52,699 nt of DNA, from the NCBI GenBank assembly GCA_017548385.1, contig JAFZAE010000109.1:1-52699 (forward strand), written 5' to 3'. The notes beneath the pieces are model-generated. The model was not told where the DNA came from, ran no database searches, and saw only the letters and a list, made by a program, of their open reading frames with translations. Origin of the DNA: Prevotella sp. GTDB taxonomy: Bacteria > Bacteroidota > Bacteroidia > Bacteroidales > Bacteroidaceae. Both the position numbers and the translations under genes were made by a program. Positions 15,979 to 24,577 of the stretch are shown one piece after another; the stretch's first letter is position 1, and each line of letters starts with the position of its first letter.

Positions 15979-17186
15979 TGGCCGCAAAGAAACTTATGCT
16001 TCTCGGAGGCATCAGCTACTTAATACCGGCCATTGAAGCGGCTCATCGTTACGGTTGCCATGTCATCACGGCCGATTATCTTCCCGACAACATTGCCCAT
16101 CATTATTCCGACGAGTATGTCAACGTGAGCATCATCAATAGCGAGGCAGTACTACATGCCGCGCAAGAACGACAAATTGACGGCATCTTGTCGTTCGCCG
16201 TAGATCCTGGCGTAGTATCTGCGGCATACGTCGCCGAAAAGATGGGGTTGCCATTCCAGTGCAGCTATGAAGCTGCTTGCATTTTACAAGACAAAGCACG
16301 TTTCCGCCAGTTTCTGACAGCCAACGGATTTAATGTGCCGATGGCAAAAGGCTACTCAAGCCATGAAGATGCTCTTTCCGACACCAATCTTTTCCATTGG
16401 CCTGTCATTGTGAAACCTGTAGATTCTGCCGGCAGTAAAGGTGTTTCGCGAGTAGACACTCCCACACAGCTCCCCATCGCCATCGACCATGCTTTGACGG
16501 CATCTCCAAGCAAACGTTTCATCATCGAGGATTTCCTTGAGAAAGATGGCTTGTCTTGCGGCTCAGAAAGTTTTTTCGTAGGCGGCAAATTGTTATACAA
16601 TGCCTTTTACGACCAGTTCTTCGATAATGAGGCAGTCAATCCCTATACACCATCAGGTGAATGCTGGCCGTCGGATAAAGCTCAATGCCATCAAGAGGAG
16701 ATCCGGTCGGAACTTCAACGTCTAGGCAATCTACTTCAATTCGACACAGGCTTATTCAACATAGAATGGCGACTATGCACTGATGGTCGTGTATATCTTA
16801 TGGAAGTGTCACCCCGTGCTGGTGGCAACAGCTTGGCTGAACTGCTATGCCATGCCGCAGACATTGACCTCATCGATGCTGAAGTACGTAAAGCCATAGG
16901 GTTACCCGTGGGAGATATTCACGAGCCTCATTACCATGGTTATTTTTCCATCTTAGTGCTGCACAGTGAACGAACAGGAATATTTGACCGACTATGGATT
17001 GACAACGACTTTGCGCGTCTTCACCTCGTCAAATGCAATATAAACGTAGGATTTGGCCAAGAAGTTCATGCTTTCACCGGTGCAAACACCTCCATTGGAA
17101 CACTGTTTCTACGGTTCTCATCACACGACGAAATGGTATCTATGATGGAAAACTATCGTCAGTATGTAAAAATCATTTTGAAATAA
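15978..17186 (+). CDS. ATP-grasp ligase, carbamoyl-phosphate-synthase-like type
   Basis: 402 residues. An N-terminal Rossmann-like pre-ATP-grasp domain (KLMLLGGISYLIPAIEAA) is followed by the ATP-grasp core: WPVIVKPVDSAGSKGVSRV (141-159) binds the nucleotide, and YLMEVSPRAGGNSLAELL (273-290) supplies metal ligands Glu276 and Asn284. The C-terminal about 100 residues resemble the tail domain of carboxylate-amine ligases. It is coupled to the upstream aminotransferase (TAATG) and 19 nt before a second aminotransferase-like gene. Such enzymes join a carboxylic acid to an amine through an acyl-phosphate. It differs in type from the three sugar-transfer-associated ATP-grasp proteins upstream. Confidence 0.88.
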   Translation: MAAKKLMLLGGISYLIPAIEAAHRYGCHVITADYLPDNIAHHYSDEYVNVSIINSEAVLHAAQERQIDGILSFAVDPGVVSAAYVAEKMGLPFQCSYEAACILQDKARFRQFLTANGFNVPMAKGYSSHEDALSDTNLFHWPVIVKPVDSAGSKGVSRVDTPTQLPIAIDHALTASPSKRFIIEDFLEKDGLSCGSESFFVGGKLLYNAFYDQFFDNEAVNPYTPSGECWPSDKAQCHQEEIRSELQRLGNLLQFDTGLFNIEWRLCTDGRVYLMEVSPRAGGNSLAELLCHAADIDLIDAEVRKAIGLPVGDIHEPHYHGYFSILVLHSERTGIFDRLWIDNDFARLHLVKCNINVGFGQEVHAFTGANTSIGTLFLRFSSHDEMVSMMENYRQYVKIILK

Positions 17187-17205
17187 TAAATGGAGAATAG
17201 TAAAT

Positions 17206-18213
17206 ATGGCGAATTCTTCAAACAAAAACTATCAAAGTGATTCCAGTCCCTCCTCTTTACCCATTGGAGGCTATTTCTCTTTGGAACTACCATGGCATAT
17301 GGAATATCATAGCCAGGCTATTAGGCTCAACACTGGAAGAAACGCACTGGAGTATATTCTCAAACATAAGTCATATAAACGGATATACCTACCCTATTAT
17401 ATTTGTGAGGTGGTGATTGAACCACTGCACCGATTAGGCATCGACTACGTATTTTATCATATTAACACAAACTTTGAACTTGCAGAGGACATTCTTCTTG
17501 GTAAAGACGAAGCCTTGCTCTATGTGAATTACTACGGTTTGAAGCAGACATATATCGAGCAAATAGCCGCATATTATGGAAGTCAGCTCATCGTAGATAA
17601 CACCCAGGCATTCTACGACCGACCCATAAACGGAATCGATACATTCTATACCTGCCGTAAATTCTTCGGCGTACCCGATGGAGCCTACGCCTATACTCAC
17701 TTAGGCAATGATTCTGAACTCGACCAAGATGTGTCTTACAACCGTATGGAATTCCTCTGTAAGCGCATAGATCTCTCTCCAGAAGCGGGCTACAGAGATT
17801 TTCGCCTTGAAAGCGCCGCTTTGGCCGAGCAACCTGTCAGACGTATGTCACGACTTACCCAACGACTGATGTTGTCGATAGACTATGAAACAGCCGCCCA
17901 ACGTCGTCGAGCCAACTACACTGTCCTGGACCAATCTCTTTCTAACACAAACAGGCTACATTTTCCGCTGTCTGACAACGACGTTCCGATGATTTATCCT
18001 TATCTGCCTTCTGATGAAAACCTTCATGATTTTCTCATTAGTCATAAAATATATGTAGCACACTACTGGCCATGCGTGATGCAATGGTGTACTATCAACG
18101 ATATAGAATATATGCTTGCCCGTGATATGGTACCAATACCTTGCGACCAACGGTATAATAGCAACGACATGCAGCACATCATCAATCTAATTCATCAATG
18201 GAAGTCGATCTAA
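17206..18213 (+). CDS. PLP-fold aminotransferase-like protein (DegT-related, divergent)
   Basis: 335 residues with a divergent DegT-like fold. RLNTGRNALEYIL is the start of the large domain. Asp131 in LIVDNTQAFYD corresponds to the PLP-nitrogen ligand. CRKFFGVPDGAYAY provides Lys152 at the position expected for the PLP lysine. The C-terminal domain is shorter than in classical DegT proteins. It may aminate a sugar or act on another small substrate. The first 20 residues are polar and poorly conserved in character. Its end overlaps the next ATP-grasp gene by 16 nt, so the aminotransferase/ATP-grasp pairing seen at 14869-17186 is repeated here. Confidence 0.75.
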   Translation: MANSSNKNYQSDSSPSSLPIGGYFSLELPWHMEYHSQAIRLNTGRNALEYILKHKSYKRIYLPYYICEVVIEPLHRLGIDYVFYHINTNFELAEDILLGKDEALLYVNYYGLKQTYIEQIAAYYGSQLIVDNTQAFYDRPINGIDTFYTCRKFFGVPDGAYAYTHLGNDSELDQDVSYNRMEFLCKRIDLSPEAGYRDFRLESAALAEQPVRRMSRLTQRLMLSIDYETAAQRRRANYTVLDQSLSNTNRLHFPLSDNDVPMIYPYLPSDENLHDFLISHKIYVAHYWPCVMQWCTINDIEYMLARDMVPIPCDQRYNSNDMQHIINLIHQWKSI

Positions 18214-19475
18214 AAGGTAAACGGCTGCTCATCATGGGCGGCATGCGCATATCGTGCGAGATTGTACGTAAAGCGAAACAGATGGGAATACACACCATCG
18301 TGGCCGACTATTATCCCATAGAGAAATCTCCCGCCAAGGTAATTGCCGACGAGGCAGTCTGTGTAAGTGTAACGGATGTCGATGCAGTGACAAACCTGAT
18401 CAGACAAGAACACATTGACGGTGTGATGGTGGGATTCAATGACATGTTGCTACCTTATTATGCAGACATTTGTACGGTGAATGGCTTACCGTGTTATGGC
18501 ACGCGCGAGCAATTTGAAGTGTTGACCATCAAAGACCGATACAAAGCACTCTGTCGCCAGTTTGGCGTACCCACCATACCTGAATATAACCTAGACTCTC
18601 CAGACATCCGTTATCCTGTCTTGGTGAAACCATCCGATAGCAGTGGTTCACGCGGCATTAGTATCTGTCACAACCGACAGGAATTGCTTTTGGCAGTGGA
18701 GAAAGGAAAGGCGGCCTCTAAAAACGGGCGTGTTGTGATTGAACGCTATATGAATGGTCGTGAGGTAACGGTGTTTTGGACATTCCAAGATGGCCACTAC
18801 TATCTATCGGCCCTAGGCAACCGTCATGTAAAACAAAATCAAGGTGACGATGTCATCCCTCTACCTGTAGGCTATACATTCCCGTCTGTTTTCCTTCCCA
18901 AGTATCGTGCTGAAGTAGAAGACAAATGCAAGGCGATGTTTCGGCACTTAGGCATCAAAGATGGTATGATGTTTATGCAATGCAAAGTAGAAGACGGAAT
19001 TTGTTATCTATATGACATCGGTTATCGTCTCACAGGTTCTCTTGAATACAAGATATTAGAACGTGTCTGTGGCTACAACCCTTTAGAGATGATGATATGT
19101 CACGCTCTTACTGGGCACATGGGTAGCGAGGGCATCGCCCGCAAAGCCAAACCGGAATTCAGCACACCGGCTTTCAACGTATCATGTCTCTGTGCTCCTG
19201 GAACAATTGCCCGTATAGAAGGAGTAGATACCGTCAAACAGATGCCTGAGGTTGAGGATGCCGTGCTTGCCCACGTACCAGGAGAGACCATCACACCTGA
19301 AATGCGCGGTTTGTTGGCGCAGATTGCCGTTCGTGTACTGGGCAGCGTACACGAACGAGAACAAATACTACCTGTTATGCGTCGCATCCACGAAACCATA
19401 CATCTCATCAGTGAGGAGGGACAAGACCTTCTGCTACCTGGCATCGAAACTGAAGACATCAAAGGATATATATAA
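18198..19475 (+). CDS. ATP-grasp ligase (second of CPSase-like type)
   Basis: 425 residues. RLLIMGGMRISCEIVRKA starts the pre-ATP-grasp domain. YPVLVKPSDSSGSRGIS (139-155) is the nucleotide-binding loop, and YLYDIGYRLTGSLEYKI (270-286) is the metal-site region. Compared with the homologue at 15978, the residues equivalent to Glu276 and Asn284 are Asp273 and Ser281 at the same spacing, so metal binding may differ. The C-terminal domain is present. The gene overlaps the upstream aminotransferase-like gene by 16 nt and precedes an epimerase gene by 9 nt. The reaction is probably another carboxylate-amine or similar ligation. Substrates cannot be named. Confidence 0.86.
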   Translation: MEVDLKGKRLLIMGGMRISCEIVRKAKQMGIHTIVADYYPIEKSPAKVIADEAVCVSVTDVDAVTNLIRQEHIDGVMVGFNDMLLPYYADICTVNGLPCYGTREQFEVLTIKDRYKALCRQFGVPTIPEYNLDSPDIRYPVLVKPSDSSGSRGISICHNRQELLLAVEKGKAASKNGRVVIERYMNGREVTVFWTFQDGHYYLSALGNRHVKQNQGDDVIPLPVGYTFPSVFLPKYRAEVEDKCKAMFRHLGIKDGMMFMQCKVEDGICYLYDIGYRLTGSLEYKILERVCGYNPLEMMICHALTGHMGSEGIARKAKPEFSTPAFNVSCLCAPGTIARIEGVDTVKQMPEVEDAVLAHVPGETITPEMRGLLAQIAVRVLGSVHEREQILPVMRRIHETIHLISEEGQDLLLPGIETEDIKGYI

Positions 19476-19484
19476 CAACAGAAT

Positions 19485-20354
19485 ATGAGTACTATACTTC
19501 TGACTGGCGCCACGGGGTTTCTGGGACATCATCTTGTAAGAAGACAACTTGATGATGGCAACACTGTTATTGCCATATTGGGGCGCCCTGAAGACAAAGT
19601 AAATGCCTTGCCCTCACATCCACATTTGTCGGTATATCCTTGTAGCTGTCTGCGCTCCACGCATTTCGGTCATATCGACACACTCATTCACACAGCATTC
19701 TCCAGAGGGGAGAACATAGCGGGACTATCCGCATCACTCTCCTTCACCCGTGAGGTCATTGAAATGGTTAACAACTGCGACATTGAATCCATCATCAACA
19801 TTTCTTCACAAGGAGTATATAAAAAAATGCAACCAGGAGAAATGGCCAACGAAACAGGAACAGTAGAACCTGGAACTGCATATGGTCTTGCTAAATGGGC
19901 AGTTGAGAACATGTTGGACATCGGTTGCCATAAACCCTATACCAGTATTCGCATGGCCAGTCTGAGTGCCAATGCCCGTTTTCTCGATTTTTTTGTCAAG
20001 AATGTGACAACAGGAACCAACATTCAGGTGACGGCCCCCCATCAGTATGCTTCTATCATGGATGTCGCTGATGCCGTGACCGGCATTCAAGCTATCGCAT
20101 CTATACTCCCTCAACAACGATCTTCTATCTACAACCTTGGCCCAGGTGTACAGTATTCCATTGCCGAATATGCCAAAATGTGCATCAACCGTGGCCAAGC
20201 ATTTGGCTATTCTCCTGTAGAACTGACCATGACGGATAACGGCAACGATTTTGCCATCTGCATGGATTGCACACGATTGCAAGAACAGACAGGATGGAAA
20301 CCAGAAACGACAGCAGAGAAGATGATCGACAAGATGTATAAAAAAGGATTATGA
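19485..20354 (+). CDS. NAD(P)-dependent epimerase/dehydratase
   Basis: 289 residues of the extended SDR family acting on nucleotide sugars. The cofactor motif [11 protein letters not shown] is at 7-17. The catalytic region has [10 protein letters not shown] (Ser near 106) and [14 protein letters not shown] with Tyr-x-x-x-Lys. The C-terminal part is shorter than in UDP-glucose epimerases. It overlaps the acyltransferase gene by 4 nt (ATGA). It likely forms or modifies the nucleotide-activated amino sugar handled by the aminotransferases in the same operon; the exact sugar is not deducible. Confidence 0.88.
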   Translation: MSTILLTGATGFLGHHLVRRQLDDGNTVIAILGRPEDKVNALPSHPHLSVYPCSCLRSTHFGHIDTLIHTAFSRGENIAGLSASLSFTREVIEMVNNCDIESIINISSQGVYKKMQPGEMANETGTVEPGTAYGLAKWAVENMLDIGCHKPYTSIRMASLSANARFLDFFVKNVTTGTNIQVTAPHQYASIMDVADAVTGIQAIASILPQQRSSIYNLGPGVQYSIAEYAKMCINRGQAFGYSPVELTMTDNGNDFAICMDCTRLQEQTGWKPETTAEKMIDKMYKKGL

Positions 20355-21106
20355 ATCGGCTAAGACAAGTGACACGATATGCCTGGCAACATTCAGCAGA
20401 GGCAGCGCAGCAAGATGGCGCCCCAGGGCGATGGCATATTTTCAAGGATATGCTCTCCTGTTATATACATTACAAGATGTGGACCAACCAGTATCTGAAA
20501 GAGCGATTCCATCTACGTAGTGTGGAAGAACGGAAAGCCACTGCCTTGGAATACAAGGAGAAGAATAAAATCCGTGACGCCTGGCAGAAAAATTTCAGAG
20601 AAGAACGACGGTTTTTCATCAAATATGGCAGCAAAAAATATGAGCGTGCCTCACTTCGTGAAAAACGCAGAGAAGCATATATGCACCGTTACCATACTGG
20701 CACCCCCTTACAGGTGGAATACGATGTCAACCTCAGCCGGCAACATTATCTTAATGGCTCTATCACAATAGGCAATAATGTGCTATTGGCCAAACATGTC
20801 TTTATTGATTATTCAGGAGAGGTGATTATCAAAGACAATGTGAGAATTACCAACGGAGTTATCATCGAGACCCATCAACATGCTTTTCATTCCGATCCAT
20901 CACGGCCAAGAAGCGAGATATACCCCACAAGTCTGACCATTGAGGAAGGTGCTGTAATAGGCTCACGAGCCATCATCCTCTCATCATGTCATTATATTGG
21001 CCGGAATGCCAGGATTGGCGCCGGCGCCGTTGTGACAAAAGACATACCCGACTACAGTGTGGCAGTAGGTGTACCAGCAAAGGTCATCAAGACAATTAAT
21101 CACTGA
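20351..21106 (+). CDS. Left-handed beta-helix acyltransferase
   Basis: 251 residues. The first about 110 residues are charged and helical, with many Lys, Arg and Glu. The rest is a hexapeptide-repeat beta-helix typical of maltose O-acetyltransferase and NodL-type enzymes: [46 protein letters not shown], and the end [30 protein letters not shown] carries the usual catalytic histidine region. It would acetylate or acylate a hydroxyl or amino group on a sugar, using acyl-CoA, in the cytoplasm. It is coupled to the epimerase gene upstream (ATGA) and is 70 nt before the flippase gene. Confidence 0.88.
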   Translation: MNRLRQVTRYAWQHSAEAAQQDGAPGRWHIFKDMLSCYIHYKMWTNQYLKERFHLRSVEERKATALEYKEKNKIRDAWQKNFREERRFFIKYGSKKYERASLREKRREAYMHRYHTGTPLQVEYDVNLSRQHYLNGSITIGNNVLLAKHVFIDYSGEVIIKDNVRITNGVIIETHQHAFHSDPSRPRSEIYPTSLTIEEGAVIGSRAIILSSCHYIGRNARIGAGAVVTKDIPDYSVAVGVPAKVIKTINH

Positions 21107-21176
21107 CCTTTCACGACAACACCTAGGCACACGAACACCAACACAACAACAACTCAGCTTCTCCTAACAAACGTCT

Positions 21177-22622
21177 ATGGCAGAATCACTACAAAAGCGG
21201 ACAATGAAAGGACTAGTATGGACAAGCTTCGATAGTTTCTCGAAGTTTGGCATCAGGTTTTTGATATCTTTGGTACTTGCCCGCATCCTATCACCCAGCG
21301 AGTTCGGCCAGATAGGCATGCTTACGGTTTTTATCACTGTATCTCAATCTATCATTATCAGTGGTTTCTCTCAGGCTTTAGTTCGCAAGAAAGACCGGAC
21401 TGATGTCGACTGCTCCACTGTGTTCTATTTTAACATAGTGATAAGTATCGTGATGTACATTATCTTGTTTTTTTGTGCCCCTGCTATTGCCCACTTTTAT
21501 GAATTGCCGCAACTATGCCAACTACTCCGTGTCCTAGGTATAGTTCTAATCATAGACTCCTTTGGCGTGGTTCAACGTGCACTGTATACTGCTGCCATCG
21601 ATTTTAAGACAATAGCCAAGGTTGCACTTAGTGCCTCTATTGTGGCAGGCATCACCTCTTTGACTTTGGCATGGAGCGGTTTTGGTGTATGGTCATTGGT
21701 TTACCAACAAATTGTTTTTTCTATTTGTAGTCAGATTTTGTTGTGGTATTTCTCCAAATGGCGTCCGATATGGGCCTACTCTTGGAAATCATTCCGTGAG
21801 TTGTTCGCATTCGGCTCCAACCTGCTCATCAGCGGTTTGATAGACACCATCTACAAGAACATGTACACGCTCGTCATCGGTAAAGTCTTTTCCGCTGCCA
21901 GCCTGGGACAATATACCCGTTCAGCCTATTTCGCCAATCTCCCTTCACACAACCTGACACTCGTACTTCAACGTGTGTCGTATCCGGTGATGTGTGACAT
22001 ACAGAACGATGACATCCGTTTGCGCAAGAATTATCGTCTGCTCATCCGTATGTCTTCTTTTTTTGTATTTCCTGCAATGTGTCTCATGGCTGGTCTCTCA
22101 TATTCGCTCATCGAGGTAACCATTGGCCCGAAATGGCATTTTGCTTCCACTCTTCTCATCCCGATGTGCTTTGCCCGCATGTGGTATCCTGTTCACGTCA
22201 TCAACCTCAACCTTCTCAAGGTAAAGGGCCGTAGCGACCTTTTTCTTCGCCTTGAGATTTACAAGAAATTGATAGGAGTAATCATGCTTGTCATTAGCAT
22301 CCAGTTTGGATTGGTTTTTATGTGCTGGTCGGTTATCCTTAATTCAATCATCGCACTGATTATCAACACCCATTATACGGGCAAACTCATTAATGCCGGT
22401 TTCCTGCTCCAAATGCGTGACCTCGCTCCAACTCTAATACTCTCTCTCTGCATATTTGCTGTGGTCTTTATTGAGAACATCTTCATAACCAACAGCGTTA
22501 TCCATTTATTTGTAGGCATACTCACCGGCTTAGGCATTTACTATGCTGCAGTACGCTGGATGGGATTCTCAGAATACGACTATCTGATGCAAATCATCAA
22601 AAATAGGAAGAACAAGAAATGA
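21177..22622 (+). CDS. wzx: Polysaccharide flippase (Wzx/WzxC-like, MOP superfamily)
   Basis: 481 residues with about 12-14 hydrophobic segments and a short basic tail. The N-terminus TMKGLVWTSFDSFSKFGIRF and the segment SPSEFGQIGMLTVFITVSQS are typical of the WzxC/Polysacc_synt branch that moves lipid-linked oligosaccharides across the inner membrane. It is the only flippase in the window. The initiating transferase and polymerase are in block 2, so this flippase may serve both blocks. The following GT2 gene overlaps its stop by 4 nt (ATGA). Confidence 0.92.
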   Translation: MAESLQKRTMKGLVWTSFDSFSKFGIRFLISLVLARILSPSEFGQIGMLTVFITVSQSIIISGFSQALVRKKDRTDVDCSTVFYFNIVISIVMYIILFFCAPAIAHFYELPQLCQLLRVLGIVLIIDSFGVVQRALYTAAIDFKTIAKVALSASIVAGITSLTLAWSGFGVWSLVYQQIVFSICSQILLWYFSKWRPIWAYSWKSFRELFAFGSNLLISGLIDTIYKNMYTLVIGKVFSAASLGQYTRSAYFANLPSHNLTLVLQRVSYPVMCDIQNDDIRLRKNYRLLIRMSSFFVFPAMCLMAGLSYSLIEVTIGPKWHFASTLLIPMCFARMWYPVHVINLNLLKVKGRSDLFLRLEIYKKLIGVIMLVISIQFGLVFMCWSVILNSIIALIINTHYTGKLINAGFLLQMRDLAPTLILSLCIFAVVFIENIFITNSVIHLFVGILTGLGIYYAAVRWMGFSEYDYLMQIIKNRKNKK

Positions 22623-23479
22623 AAACCATTCCTGAAGTCTATATACACTGCATCACCTACAATCACGAGCATTTTATCCGCCGATGCCTTGATGGCTTTG
22701 TGATGCAGCAGACAAACTTTAAGTTTGTGGCCATCGTACATGACGACGCCTCAACCGACCATACCGCCGACATCATACGTGAGTATGCCGCAAAATACCC
22801 AGACATCATCCATCCCATCCTTGAGACAGAGAACCAATACTCCAAACACGATGGCTCACTAACCCGTATTATGGAGGAAAACACATTGCGTGGTGAGTAT
22901 GTGGCGATGTGTGAGGGTGATGACTATTGGACCGATCCATTAAAATTGCAGAAGCAATACGACCTCATGGAATCACATCCTGAATATAGTTTGTGTTTCC
23001 ATGCTCACGTCAACCAATATTCCGATGGGAGCAAGACTGAAATACGCCCCACTCAGATAAAGCCTTTTTACACCATAGAGGATGCCATCTTGAGCGGAGG
23101 TGGATTTATGGCCACCAGCAGCATACTCTACCGTTCCTGTTATGTGCGTGAGGAGGGGCGCCCCTCTTTCTGGTTTCATTGCCCTGTGGGCGATCTGCCC
23201 CGTATGCTCTTTCATGCATCGAAAGGCGAACTTGGCTACATCGACGAAGTAATGTCCGTCTATCGGGCAGGTTCAGCAGGTTCGTGGAACAGCCGCAACA
23301 GCACATGGAAAGTTCGCCGTCGGCATTTACACGCCATCATGAAGATGTACGATGCTTTTGATGAATACACCCATCACCAATACCATCAGACTATTAAGAG
23401 AAAGAAGTGGCTTAATATGAAAGGTCACTGGCGCCGCAATTTCAAATTATTACTAAGAAACCTCAAAATTAGACAATAA
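22619..23479 (+). CDS. Family 2 glycosyltransferase
   Basis: 286 residues with the GT-A fold. It has VYIHCITYNHEHFIRRCLDG at the N-terminus, HDDASTDHTADIIREYA (nucleotide-sugar binding; Asp pair near 42) and a DxD-like region CEGDDYWTDPLKLQKQ (about 98-113). It transfers a sugar from an activated donor onto a lipid-linked glycan in the cytoplasm. It is the only recognisable glycosyltransferase in block 1. It overlaps the flippase gene by 4 nt and ends 31 nt before a strong hairpin terminator. Confidence 0.93.
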   Translation: MKTIPEVYIHCITYNHEHFIRRCLDGFVMQQTNFKFVAIVHDDASTDHTADIIREYAAKYPDIIHPILETENQYSKHDGSLTRIMEENTLRGEYVAMCEGDDYWTDPLKLQKQYDLMESHPEYSLCFHAHVNQYSDGSKTEIRPTQIKPFYTIEDAILSGGGFMATSSILYRSCYVREEGRPSFWFHCPVGDLPRMLFHASKGELGYIDEVMSVYRAGSAGSWNSRNSTWKVRRRHLHAIMKMYDAFDEYTHHQYHQTIKRKKWLNMKGHWRRNFKLLLRNLKIRQ

Positions 23480-23510
23480 TAACGTAATCTCGTTAGAGTA
23501 CTTGTAATTC

Positions 23511-23554
23511 AATAAGACAGGGTCGGCTATACAAATAGTCGGCCCTGTCTTATT
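23511..23554. terminator. Bidirectional hairpin terminator
   Basis: Inverted repeat with 20-nt arms and a 4-nt loop. Every position pairs if two G-T wobbles are allowed. The 5' arm begins AATAAGACAGGG and the 3' arm ends CCCTGTCTTATT. It lies between the convergent GT2 (+) and SGNH (-) genes, so it can stop transcription from both sides. Confidence 0.85.
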
Positions 23555-23566
23555 AGGATATTGCTT

Positions 23567-24571
23567 TTACTTGTCATGATAGACGCGCGCCATAATGGTG
23601 TCGGCGATTGCTGGCAGGTAATGCGACCACTCATAATAATTATGATAGTCGCTGGTCCACTTGTTGACCCCTGAGAAGTCAAAGACACGATCTCGACCAA
23701 AAATATCATATAATATCTGAAGGTCGTTGGTATTGAGTTGTACCTGGTCGTATAGCGGACTGATTACGATTCTATAGTCAGTATGATGCTTGTCAAACAT
23801 ACGGCGAATGTCTCTTAACCCATCTCTCTGCCGTGGATTACTGAGATATTCCCTTGCCATGCTTGGTGTTTGTTTTTCCTTAAATTCTTTGAGACGACTC
23901 TTGTTATAATAATTTCCTGCAGCAATCAAACTATCCTCCCACAATCTCGGTTCTTCATTGGTCACTGGGTCATAATACTGGTAGTTGGTTCCTTTGGCAA
24001 GAAATCCTGTCATCTCTGGTGTAAACTTCCCTGTTAATTCGTATTTTGTCCAATAGTAGAGGAATCTCACATCCATCCATTGCACAAAATGTTCCGCATG
24101 AAAAGTGAGAAAATTACGATAATGGTCAAGTACAGGGGGCATAATGAAAGGCCTTCCATCCTGCTCAAGATGTCTTAACAACGTATAGTCCATCACCAAC
24201 AAAGCGTTACGAATCTTCTCCCCTTTTTCGTCAATCAGTCTGAGTTTATAATAAATACCGTTAATCGACCCTCCAGATTCAGAGAAGTGATAGCATGAAC
24301 TTTGCTGAGGAATATATTTCTTCCATTCTTCTATCCTATAGCAAAGGCTTCGTGAATTGCCAAAGATGAATGAGTCATAATGATGCTGCTTATATCTATT
24401 GAGATAATTCATGGTAGAGACAAAATTTCTATTGAGCGATCCACCATCACCCTTAATATAATAGATGTCGTAGTTCCAAATCACTTTAAAAGGATCAAAC
24501 CAAATATAGCATCCCAACAAGATCAGAAAAGGAATGGCAAACAATAAACTATTATTTATAAACCTTCTCAT
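23567..24571 (-). CDS. SGNH-like protein paired with MBOAT (third pair)
   Basis: 334 residues. The N-terminus has one hydrophobic helix (about 7-24), a likely membrane anchor with the body in the periplasm. The serine block is SFIFGNSRSLCYRI (near 70), and the C-terminal DYHNYYEWSHYLP could carry the Asp-His pair. This is the layout of DltD/AlgJ-like partners of MBOAT enzymes. It follows the MBOAT gene on the same strand by 6 nt. Its sequence differs clearly from the SGNH protein at 10416, so the two probably serve different acceptors. It may O-acetylate the polymer assembled by the surrounding glycan genes. Confidence 0.78.
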   Translation of the reverse strand: MRRFINNSLLFAIPFLILLGCYIWFDPFKVIWNYDIYYIKGDGGSLNRNFVSTMNYLNRYKQHHYDSFIFGNSRSLCYRIEEWKKYIPQQSSCYHFSESGGSINGIYYKLRLIDEKGEKIRNALLVMDYTLLRHLEQDGRPFIMPPVLDHYRNFLTFHAEHFVQWMDVRFLYYWTKYELTGKFTPEMTGFLAKGTNYQYYDPVTNEEPRLWEDSLIAAGNYYNKSRLKEFKEKQTPSMAREYLSNPRQRDGLRDIRRMFDKHHTDYRIVISPLYDQVQLNTNDLQILYDIFGRDRVFDFSGVNKWTSDYHNYYEWSHYLPAIADTIMARVYHDK

Positions 24572-24577
24572 AGGCTC

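Noticed and set aside
19806-20282. 158-codon minus-strand ORF
   Set aside because: It is a shadow of the epimerase gene with no recognisable domain.
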